A DNA stretch of 57,631 nucleotides from Gammaproteobacteria bacterium (GTDB taxonomy: Bacteria > Pseudomonadota > Gammaproteobacteria > Pseudomonadales > Azotimanducaceae), in NCBI GenBank assembly GCA_026707045.1, contig JAPOXO010000072.1, forward strand, positions 1-57,631, in the 5' to 3' direction. The translations under genes and the position numbers were made by a program. Numbering within the stretch: the first letter of the stretch is position 1; every line of letters starts with the position of its first letter. The notes below the pieces were generated by a model. The model ran no database searches, was not told the DNA's origin, and worked only from the letters and a program-made list of their open reading frames with translations. Positions 50,411 to 57,631 of the stretch are shown in pieces.

Positions 50411-53400
50411 ATGAACGAAATTCTGGCCATCACAAGATGCACCATTAGGGAACTAGCACGTTCCTACCACTACAAGCTTCTCTTTATATTTCTTAGTTTG
50501 CTGCTGCAATTGTCGTTTTTCGTTGCAGCGCTCTATCAGACATACTTCACAACCAGATCGCCCAACTTGGCCTACAACGGTATGCAGTTTGTAGTGGGAA
50601 ACGTCGATTCCACTCACTTTTTCTTGCTGCAATTTGTGGTGGTGGCATTGGCCCTAATCCACTTTGAGCGGATGCAGGGAAGTGAACTGATGGAGTCCGT
50701 TAAGGCAAAGAGTCACAGGAACATTTGCTGGACAATAGGAACAGCTGTAGGAATTTCAATACTGGTGTATGGCATTGCCCTTGTAAACGTGATTGTGCTC
50801 TATGGAATTTCCCTGCAGGGTCAAGTAATTGACCTGGATTTTGGCCCTGCACCTGAACTGATGTCGATGTTAAATCTTGTCTTTGTGGATGTACCAACGA
50901 CCATTCTGTTCTACGGTGCGCTGACGCTGGTCTTTTATCAAATTCGACAAAGTAAGCTGTTTGCAGGTACTGCAGCATTGACTGTTGCGTTCCTTCACTC
51001 GGTCGTGATTCAATCAGTTCCGTTCAGTTGGCGGGAAATAGTGTCCTACTCGACGACCAACTCTCTACTGGCATCGGAAATCCTGCCTCAATTCAGCACC
51101 GGTTGGATTCTTTTCAATCGTCTTGTTTGGATCGTTCTTGCGCTGGGGTTGTTGGTTGTAGCAGCTCTTCTAGACTCAAGACGAGATAAGTTGCGTTCCC
51201 ATTATTTACATGTGGCACTTGTCTGTGTGGGAGCGGGAATAGCATGTGCATGCGTTCATTCGTTTGTACTACACCGGGACGATCAGGCAGAACAGCGAAT
51301 GGCAGCCTCTCACCGAATCTCGGAGTCTCAAGATTGGTTGGATCTCACTCACATCAGCGGACGGGTTGAAATCAACCCTGGCATACGTTTGTTCCTTGAC
51401 GTTGAACTGTCTGTGAAAAAGAAGAGCGATCAATCGTTGAATTCACTTCAGTTCTCGTTCAATCCAGGTATGGATTTGCAGCAAGTTCGCGTGGACGGTC
51501 AGGAGCATAATTTTTCCTTTTCGGAAGGTCTTGTCAACATACAGCTAAACAGCGCTCTTTCAAACGCCGACACCTGGATCGTCTCGATTCGGGGAAGTGG
51601 AGTTCCAGACGTCAACTTTGGATATCCAGAGCCCAAAATAGACTACCTTGGCTCGTCCGGGCATTCATTGCAAATGCCGAAATTGCTCGGATTGAAGAAC
51701 TCAATCTTTGATCGTCGTTTTGTCGCTCTAATGCCAGGTATCCGGTGGTATCCCGTTCCGCTGCCCTTGGGGACCGACAAGTGGGTTCAATCGATGCAAT
51801 CACCGGCTGATACGTACTCTGTTGATCTCGACATCCAAATTGCGAAAAAGAATTGGAAACTAGCAGCGCCGGAGCGCATACTTCTGGCCTCCGGAGATTC
51901 TGTTCACTATAGGATTCAAAGCGGCAGAGAAATGCCACACTTTGCGATCGTTGCCTCCGAATTTCAATCGCGAACCATGCAAGCGAATGGAGTCGAAATC
52001 GAATTGTTGATCCATGAGCAACATTTTCAGCCCACGGAGACTATGACTGTGGTTTGGAACTCTATGCTGTCCTACATAGCAGATGGTCTATCGGACCTAT
52101 CAGCAGCCGGATTGCCCTTTCCCTACAAAACGCTTACATTCGTGGAAGTTCCCAACCAGCTTCGACTAGTCGGTGGTTACGACATGTCGTTTCTCTATTC
52201 TCAACCTGGTGTGGTCTTTTTGCGTGAAAGTGGATTTCCGACAGCAAAATGGGATCAGAGAGCTCAAAATGTCTCAAATCTAGAACGATATGTGAATGAA
52301 ATTCAACGAGAACTCTTTTTTTATGACTACACAAACATTATCGGAGGAAACATATTGTCTTCTGTGTCAGAACAGTATTTTCCCTTTTTAGATCAATCCT
52401 ATGGGTGGGAAGGTATCGCATTGAATTTCTTGAAGAGATACCTGATTATCGACATTATGCTAGGACCGGAAGATACATATTATACTCGGTCTGATGTCTC
52501 CTTAATCAAAGAACTTGCAGATTTGACAGTCATTTATCCGAACATGGTGCTAGACAACTTATTTCGAGTTTTTGAGCAGCCAGATCCAACCCGGCTTGAG
52601 TTCGAATCATGGTATCGCCTCATGTTCAATGACGCATCATATTCGGCACAATCCACAAAGATGTCGGAATTACTTCAGAGTGAAGACATCGCGCTGAGAA
52701 GATCAGCATTGGAACATAGATTAGCTTACACATATGGAGCACTTGTTGGACTCTACGGCAACGCAAAACTCAGGAGTTTGTTAGACCAAGAGACCGAACG
52801 CATAGTGAAGCAGTTCAATTCTCCAGAAAACGATGTTCCGCTTGGACTTGACGATTCAACAGGCCCGTTAATGCCAATTCTGAAAGAATGGAACGAATCC
52901 ACACAAGCACCCGCATTCAGCATATCGGATCTGAAAGTTGTCAGGGTGGCCGTCAAAGACGCTTCCTTCACGCACAGAGCTTCGTTCAAGCTCCGAAACG
53001 ACGCCGATGTCACCGGTGTGGTGAGTTTCTCCAACGAGCTCTATGATCATAGTGTTGAAACGGGTATATGTGTGGAAATTCCCGGTAAAACCGCCTACGA
53101 AGTAAACCTGTACGCAGAAGAAGAAATATATGGCGTTGGCGTCAACACGTTCTGGTCCGAAAATCTTGGAGGGGAATACTTGGCGAACCTAACAAGCTCC
53201 TCAGATGATTTGAACGAACCCACCATTGAGGAAGAGTATCGGGCACTAACTGAGACTTCGTGGAATCCCCATGATGAAAACATCGTAATTGTGGATAACT
53301 TGGATACAGGTTTCTCGCTTGTTAATTGGGATGGTGATCAGAAATCGGGTTTGATCGTAGACCTTCGTTGGCCTTGGCAATCACCTTCATTTCCCACTCG

Positions 53401-53842
53401 CAGCATCAACGGGATAGAAAGGTTTGATTGGACTCGACCTCGCACCAATACTTCATGGAGATTTCTTGAACAATCGTGGGTGTCGTATGGTAGGTATCGC
53501 CCAACGGCATTAGCAACTCATGGCACCAACGTGGAAATTGCCCGTTTCTCCGCCGACATTCCGGCTAATGGCAGGTGGTCTCTTTCCTATCACTTGTTGA
53601 GTTCTCGCTACCCATTAGAAGGCCGGCTTGGAGTTCACACCTTTGTTCTGCACAATGCTGAAACCGAATGGCACTTTCAAGTTGATCCAAAAGAAGGGAG
53701 CGGTTGGATTCATGCTGGGGAGTTCGATATCTCAAATTCCTCGATTCACTTGGATCTTGTCTCAGTTGAGCCGGCTAATTCGCTTAGAGTTGCAGATGCT
53801 ATTCGCTGGAAGTTGTTGGAAGAGAGAGAATCCGACAACTAG
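50411..53842 (+). CDS. ABC-2-type permease fused to inactive M1-peptidase-like and golvesin-like domains
   Basis: A 1143-residue protein. The N-terminal ~290 residues hold about six membrane helices in an ABC-2 permease pattern (LLFIFLSLLLQLSFFVAALY and others). A large periplasmic part of M1-aminopeptidase type follows, about residues 300-800: LVGGYDMSFLYSQPGVVFLR lies near 586. Where active enzymes carry HExxH and a downstream Glu, this one reads SSVSEQYFPFL (near 652) and YGWEGIALNFLKRYL, so zinc ligands appear lost. The C-terminal ~180 residues (VIVDNLDTGFSLVNWDG to RVADAIRWKLL) resemble a golvesin/xanthan-lyase-type beta domain. No ATPase gene is adjacent. Confidence 0.8.
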   Translation: MNEILAITRCTIRELARSYHYKLLFIFLSLLLQLSFFVAALYQTYFTTRSPNLAYNGMQFVVGNVDSTHFFLLQFVVVALALIHFERMQGSELMESVKAKSHRNICWTIGTAVGISILVYGIALVNVIVLYGISLQGQVIDLDFGPAPELMSMLNLVFVDVPTTILFYGALTLVFYQIRQSKLFAGTAALTVAFLHSVVIQSVPFSWREIVSYSTTNSLLASEILPQFSTGWILFNRLVWIVLALGLLVVAALLDSRRDKLRSHYLHVALVCVGAGIACACVHSFVLHRDDQAEQRMAASHRISESQDWLDLTHISGRVEINPGIRLFLDVELSVKKKSDQSLNSLQFSFNPGMDLQQVRVDGQEHNFSFSEGLVNIQLNSALSNADTWIVSIRGSGVPDVNFGYPEPKIDYLGSSGHSLQMPKLLGLKNSIFDRRFVALMPGIRWYPVPLPLGTDKWVQSMQSPADTYSVDLDIQIAKKNWKLAAPERILLASGDSVHYRIQSGREMPHFAIVASEFQSRTMQANGVEIELLIHEQHFQPTETMTVVWNSMLSYIADGLSDLSAAGLPFPYKTLTFVEVPNQLRLVGGYDMSFLYSQPGVVFLRESGFPTAKWDQRAQNVSNLERYVNEIQRELFFYDYTNIIGGNILSSVSEQYFPFLDQSYGWEGIALNFLKRYLIIDIMLGPEDTYYTRSDVSLIKELADLTVIYPNMVLDNLFRVFEQPDPTRLEFESWYRLMFNDASYSAQSTKMSELLQSEDIALRRSALEHRLAYTYGALVGLYGNAKLRSLLDQETERIVKQFNSPENDVPLGLDDSTGPLMPILKEWNESTQAPAFSISDLKVVRVAVKDASFTHRASFKLRNDADVTGVVSFSNELYDHSVETGICVEIPGKTAYEVNLYAEEEIYGVGVNTFWSENLGGEYLANLTSSSDDLNEPTIEEEYRALTETSWNPHDENIVIVDNLDTGFSLVNWDGDQKSGLIVDLRWPWQSPSFPTRSINGIERFDWTRPRTNTSWRFLEQSWVSYGRYRPTALATHGTNVEIARFSADIPANGRWSLSYHLLSSRYPLEGRLGVHTFVLHNAETEWHFQVDPKEGSGWIHAGEFDISNSSIHLDLVSVEPANSLRVADAIRWKLLEERESDN

Positions 53843-53891
53843 TTCAGCCTTTTGATGCAGACTAGTGGCATCTTGGTGTATTAAGTTCTTC

Positions 53892-54050
53892 ATGTCTATT
53901 TGGCAATCGCAGTATCGGACGCGACGCTGTGGAACCGAGCGTGAATGTCTCGAAGCCGTGGCTCGCGTGCAATGGCGCGAAGGCTACTTCCGTACCGTTG
54001 TCGGAATGGGACGGTCGAGATCGGGCGATGGATCGTGCGTAACTAACTGA
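53892..54050 (+). pseudogene. Remnant of an IS1595-type transposase N-terminus
   Basis: The frame contains CGTERECLEAVARVQWREGYF, which resembles the opening of IS1595-family transposases (F-GTEEA-x-L-x3-RWP-x-GF before a CPxCG zinc ribbon). The zinc-ribbon part continues only in another frame, so the fragment looks frameshifted and truncated. The rest of 53843-54089 holds nothing else I can identify. Confidence 0.45.
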
Positions 54051-54089
54051 CAATCCTAAGCACTTTAGAAGTTTTCGCCTATTCCTGCG

Positions 54090-56027
54090 CTAGCGACGGA
54101 TGGTTTGCAATTTGGGGGCTACATTTGACGCGTCTCTTTCGCCTAGTTGTTCACCAGCGGTCTTTTTCTGTTCGTTCGTAAGAATGTCATTTGCATTGTC
54201 ACTTACTATCAGAGCGCCAGCAGCCGACGCTCTGATCTCAGGGTCCGAAATCGTACTCAACGAATCGTGCAGTCCCTTCGCGTCGAAATCTACCCAGTTC
54301 CACAAAATTGATGCTAGGTATTTTTCGCGATCATGGTCTCGGAGGTCACTTGCGAGTTCAACAGCTTCATTGCCCCGCGATGCTCGGACCATCGCAATTC
54401 CTACCGTAGCATAGGAATTCAGTCTTGTAATTCCCTCGCGAGTTTGGTGCAACATCTCTCTTGCAAGTTGCAAATCATTTTGCGCAATTTGTCTGATGAC
54501 AGTTTGCTCGAGACCAATTTGATCTTCTTCAGTTGGTTGCTCGAGTGCTCGTCGCAGGGCGAGTTCAGGATTCCTGTCAGCTAGATTTTTCAGAATTGTC
54601 ACTAGGGCGCTCTTTCGAACTGCTGCATATTCAGTTTGTTCAAGTAACCAGTTGAGAGCCGCATTTGGATCGCGCTTCGACCAGCCGGTAACTACATTAG
54701 AGAGCAATCGCGTCCGTCCACCTTCGAATTCACTGTTGTTCATGACCCATGCCAATGCCGCCTGAGGATCTTGTTCCGCCCAAGTGGCAGTGATTTTCGT
54801 CAGCAGATTTGTTTTGTTGCCGCTTGTGTTCAAGTCTTGCACTAACAAAATGGCTTCTCGAGGGTCGCTTTGCGCGATCGCTTCTAAAGCATCCGAGCGA
54901 GCCATTGATTGCAGGTTCTGCGGGATACCGTCGAGTTCGTCCAGCACTGCACGAGGTTCCTTGTAGGCCCAGGTGTGAAGCAACGCTCGTTGCAATCGGT
55001 TACGTCGAGAGTAAGACTCGACCTCCTTTGTCGCGTCAAACGCGGATTTTGGGTCCTTTGCTGACCAATACCCGACTATGTCGGATAGCAGAAGTTGGTC
55101 TGGATCGTTCTCTAGCTCCAATGCTTTCCGGAATATGTCCTCCATATCCACGAACTGTGATGCCGAAATTAGCACTGATGCCAAGACCTGCTCCCGCACT
55201 TGAACGTTTTCTAAGCCCGCACTGATTTCGTCGATTACCTCAAACCCGTTTTGTCTAATCCACAACAGTCCTGAAATCACGAGAGTTTGTATATGATCGC
55301 TGTCATATGTGCCCTCGCGCAACGCTTTGTTCCAACCCTTCTCGGGATCTCCCTGTATCTCCGAGTAGCCCTGTCTCACAGAGAGGCCGGTTGACTGTTC
55401 CTTGGTGCCAAGTTCGTGTTCGATTTCTTCGCGTTGATCAGCGGAAACTTGAGAGCCATGTGCCAGAATTGCCTCCAAGGCAGCTCTTCGAACCGTGCCC
55501 TCGAGAGACTTCGCACGCGCTATAGCATCTGCCACGTCATTTTTAGCCCATTGATGGAATAGAAACGGAACAAATGACGTTTGCAGCTTGTCCACATGAT
55601 CCAGCGCGAACTCCGGATTGATCTCATAGAGCCGTTCCACAATGACCTTTTGCGATTCAGATCGATACTTGCGTGGAACATCGTTGGTCCGGTTGATCAA
55701 CTCGAGCAATTGGACCTCATCGAGATCCATGACGAAGTTGTAAAGAGCCAGGTTTCTGGAGTACCCACTCTCATTACGAACAATTTCATCGAATGTGGCT
55801 ACAGTTGTTCCGTCGAAATCAGACGTGGCTGATGCAAGCCTCTCAATCTCACCAGATTCAGTACTGTTGAGAGTCGCAATTGGATCATCTGGATACCTAT
55901 CTGAGTCTGTGTTTGCTGGATTCCAGAGAGACCACGCAATCCAAATTCCACCACATACCAATACGCCCATTAGGAACGCAACGCCATTGGCTAGGAGTCC
56001 CGTTCGGTTGCTACTAGGGGACGTCAT
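54090..56027 (-). CDS. Helical-repeat envelope protein, paralogue B
   Basis: A protein of about 645 residues from the ATG at 56027, preceded by GAAGG. A hydrophobic anchor (ANGVAFLMGVLVCGGIWIAW) is followed by an acidic linker and many 30-35-residue repeats. Typical units are KDPKSAFDATKEVESYSRRN, QDPQAALAWVMNNSEFEGGR and RDPNAALNWLLEQTEYAAVR. It shares its C-terminal half with the gene at 25276-26652, about 28 kb away. A periplasmic scaffold role is possible but unproved. Confidence 0.7.
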   Translation of the reverse strand: MTSPSSNRTGLLANGVAFLMGVLVCGGIWIAWSLWNPANTDSDRYPDDPIATLNSTESGEIERLASATSDFDGTTVATFDEIVRNESGYSRNLALYNFVMDLDEVQLLELINRTNDVPRKYRSESQKVIVERLYEINPEFALDHVDKLQTSFVPFLFHQWAKNDVADAIARAKSLEGTVRRAALEAILAHGSQVSADQREEIEHELGTKEQSTGLSVRQGYSEIQGDPEKGWNKALREGTYDSDHIQTLVISGLLWIRQNGFEVIDEISAGLENVQVREQVLASVLISASQFVDMEDIFRKALELENDPDQLLLSDIVGYWSAKDPKSAFDATKEVESYSRRNRLQRALLHTWAYKEPRAVLDELDGIPQNLQSMARSDALEAIAQSDPREAILLVQDLNTSGNKTNLLTKITATWAEQDPQAALAWVMNNSEFEGGRTRLLSNVVTGWSKRDPNAALNWLLEQTEYAAVRKSALVTILKNLADRNPELALRRALEQPTEEDQIGLEQTVIRQIAQNDLQLAREMLHQTREGITRLNSYATVGIAMVRASRGNEAVELASDLRDHDREKYLASILWNWVDFDAKGLHDSLSTISDPEIRASAAGALIVSDNANDILTNEQKKTAGEQLGERDASNVAPKLQTIRR

Positions 56028-56656
56028 AGTTTTCAACCTTCGAATGCGACATTTGCAAGAAATCCAATTCAGTATATGGCAACCAAACCCGTGGAGTGAG
56101 ATATTCTCCAAGATTGACTAGCCATCACAAATACTGCGAGCTATTGTCAGTAACAGTGTTGGTAGCAACTGGCTGTACAACATTATTTCTGAAGGTAGCT
56201 TCATTACGGGCAAGACGTTGCTAGGAGACTACGATGCCAAAAGCGAGTCAGATGGGGTTGAATACGTCTCGTTGGATTCGAATCTTCTTGACCTTTAGCA
56301 CGGGCATGACGAAGCGTTAAACGAAAAGTACGTAGGAGAATCACTGCCGCTTCCATAAACGTGCTACCTAGAATCAGTTTTTTGATTTGATCGCAACTGT
56401 GTCAATAAGGGAGCAGTTCAGATCAAAAATGAGATTTTCCTTCTAGCCAACCGAAGTGATCCAAAAAAGGGCTGTAGAGCACATGACTGGTCGAACAAAG
56501 AAGTGCAAGGTTGTTTAAAGTGGGAGGTCACTAACAAGAAAATGGTGAAATTGTCACTTGTTCGTTGCAAATGAACCTCAGCAGTAGCGCCGTCGACCTC
56601 TTGAGCCAGAACGCAGAATAGCCATATACTTGGCGATGAGATTCCGGGAGGTCAGA
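56028..56656. other. Gap with possible gene debris
   Basis: No complete gene. From about 56119 to 56298 one frame reads ...NIISEGSFITGKTLLGDYDA... to a stop without a proper start, while the neighbouring frame over its first part reads like a lipoprotein signal (LSVTVLVATGC). Together they may be a frameshifted small lipoprotein gene. The remainder holds the promoter of the MORN gene. Confidence 0.3.
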
Positions 56657-57631
56657 ATGCCATCGCACGATCAAACTCCTCAAGACTATGAATCCATATT
56701 GCTGAATGGAGCTTTGTTGCTTGGGCTTGGTTTTATGTTCGTCATATCTGGTTGTATGAGTGTTGACAGTCAAGCAACAACAAGCAAGCCGGATGCACCT
56801 CTAAATCCAATTTGCCACGTAGAAGAGACGACCGAAGGATGTTGGATGCCATTGGAAGGTACGACCAATTGCCACATTTGGAATGAGAGCTCTCCTAGAA
56901 CAGACGAAACAGCGTCATTCGAAGGAGACTCCGATTGTCTGGGAGGGAAACTCACTGGATCGGGCACTGTGACGCTTAGCTGGAGTCAACGAGGAGAGAA
57001 GTTGACTCATACAAAGACTGGTAAGTACGTAGATGGAATGGCCAATGGTCAGTTTAAGGAAGTAGGCCCATATGGAGGGAAAGAGGAAGGCTCTTATGCG
57101 AACAACCGACGTCATGGGTCCTGGATATCGGACATTCCTGGAATCGGTCGGTCTGAGGGCGCATTTGAGAATGGAATGGCTCATGGAACCTGGGTCATGA
57201 CGATGGCGAACGGCTCACGAATGGAGGGTCCGTTTGTCCAAAATGTCAGACATGGGCACTGGAAGATTTCCCACAGAGACGGAAGTCGACACGAAGGAAA
57301 TTACAAAAACGGACTTCGGGACGGAAATTGGGTCGTTGTCTTAGGAGATGGGACTCGGAACGAAGGAATGTACGTCAGTGATTTCAGGAATGGGGAATGG
57401 TTCATAGAAAAACCCAATGGCACGACAGAGAAAGGCAACTTTAAGGACGGTAAACGGCATGGGAACTGGGTAATCCTGCCGGCCGATGGGAGTCGGTTAG
57501 AAGGTCCATACGTCAATGGAGAGAAACATGGAGAATGGCTCACAACGTTTACTGAAGGTGGAAGCAACAAAGGTCCATTTGTTAACGGAAGGCGTCAGGG
57601 TGAGTGGGTTATTACCTTTCCTGGCGGCGGG
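56657..57631 (+). CDS. MORN-repeat lipoprotein, right edge cut
   Basis: An open frame of 325 codons runs to the window's end. The ATG at 56657 has GGGAGG five bases upstream. After a short polar N-terminus comes a hydrophobic segment with a lipobox (FVISGC), then a cysteine-containing region, and from about residue 115 at least eight ~23-residue MORN-like repeats with pattern G-x-(Y/F)-x2-G-x2-(H/N)-G-x-W (for example YKNGLRDGNWVV, YVNGEKHGEWLT). MORN repeats bind lipids or proteins. The C-terminus is outside the window, so any enzymatic end domain cannot be seen. Confidence 0.8.
   Translation, partial: MPSHDQTPQDYESILLNGALLLGLGFMFVISGCMSVDSQATTSKPDAPLNPICHVEETTEGCWMPLEGTTNCHIWNESSPRTDETASFEGDSDCLGGKLTGSGTVTLSWSQRGEKLTHTKTGKYVDGMANGQFKEVGPYGGKEEGSYANNRRHGSWISDIPGIGRSEGAFENGMAHGTWVMTMANGSRMEGPFVQNVRHGHWKISHRDGSRHEGNYKNGLRDGNWVVVLGDGTRNEGMYVSDFRNGEWFIEKPNGTTEKGNFKDGKRHGNWVILPADGSRLEGPYVNGEKHGEWLTTFTEGGSNKGPFVNGRRQGEWVITFPGGG

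Noticed and set aside
1..57631. CRISPR arrays, rRNA genes, prophage structural genes
   Set aside because: No regularly spaced short repeats, rRNA segments or capsid/tail genes were seen on either strand.

Overview
The window looks like a chromosomal segment of a gammaproteobacterium with medium GC. Three things point there: the rpsU - yqeY - dnaG - rpoD macromolecular-synthesis operon, a MetR-type regulator, and an ExoI (SbcB) of the gammaproteobacterial type. The genus cannot be read from the sequence. Both edges cut features: the left edge cuts a group I intron inside a tRNA gene, and the right edge cuts a MORN-repeat lipoprotein gene.

Region 1 (1-5.2 kb): the 3' part of a group I intron and the 3' exon of a tRNA, probably tRNA-Ile(CAU). 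A shared terminator separates them from the convergent rpsU-yqeY-dnaG-rpoD operon. Region 2 (5.3-10.3 kb, + strand): a tightly coupled run of argC, a class I aminotransferase, a Nit-type amidase and an AI-2E family membrane protein, joined by ATGA overlaps, then a rhomboid protease. Region 3 (10.3-14.7 kb): a thiolase-fold protein lacking the usual cysteine with its DUF35 zinc-ribbon partner, then SixA, a small membrane protein, a PNPOx-family flavoprotein, metR with a perfect MetR box upstream, and another small membrane protein. Region 4 (14.7-23.6 kb, - strand): an acyl-CoA carboxylase cluster (biotin carboxylase, stand-alone biotin carrier, crotonase, carboxyltransferase), an Nmad3-like protein, purC, an SDR, a MetZ-like PLP enzyme and a NUDIX hydrolase.

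Region 5 (23.7-28.9 kb) is accessory DNA. It holds a serine recombinase with palindromes upstream, a secreted glycine-zipper protein, a 46-residue membrane protein, a helical-repeat protein, and a visibly GC-rich unknown membrane-anchored protein flanked by two diverged ~230-bp direct repeats. Region 6 (29-39.4 kb) is mostly transport: an AttH/CrtC-like lipoprotein with its FtsX-type permease and LolD-like ATPase, an NUDT19-like NUDIX hydrolase, a betaine/choline-type ABC transporter with the binding domain fused N-terminal to the permease, sbcB, and a DASS carrier.

Region 7 (39.5-50.1 kb) is a defence and stress island: an HNH endonuclease, VapBC, McrBC (type IV restriction), three tandem paralogous membrane proteins with an NPYxxP motif, HipBA and an ARPP-1-like protein. 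Region 8 (50.4-57.6 kb) holds an 1143-residue ABC-2 permease / inactive M1-peptidase-like / golvesin-like fusion with no ATPase gene beside it, an IS1595-type transposase remnant, a second copy of the helical-repeat family, and the MORN lipoprotein.

The least explained parts are the repeat-flanked cassette-like segment (24.3-28.9 kb), the three NPYxxP proteins inside the defence island, and the orphan permease/pseudo-peptidase.
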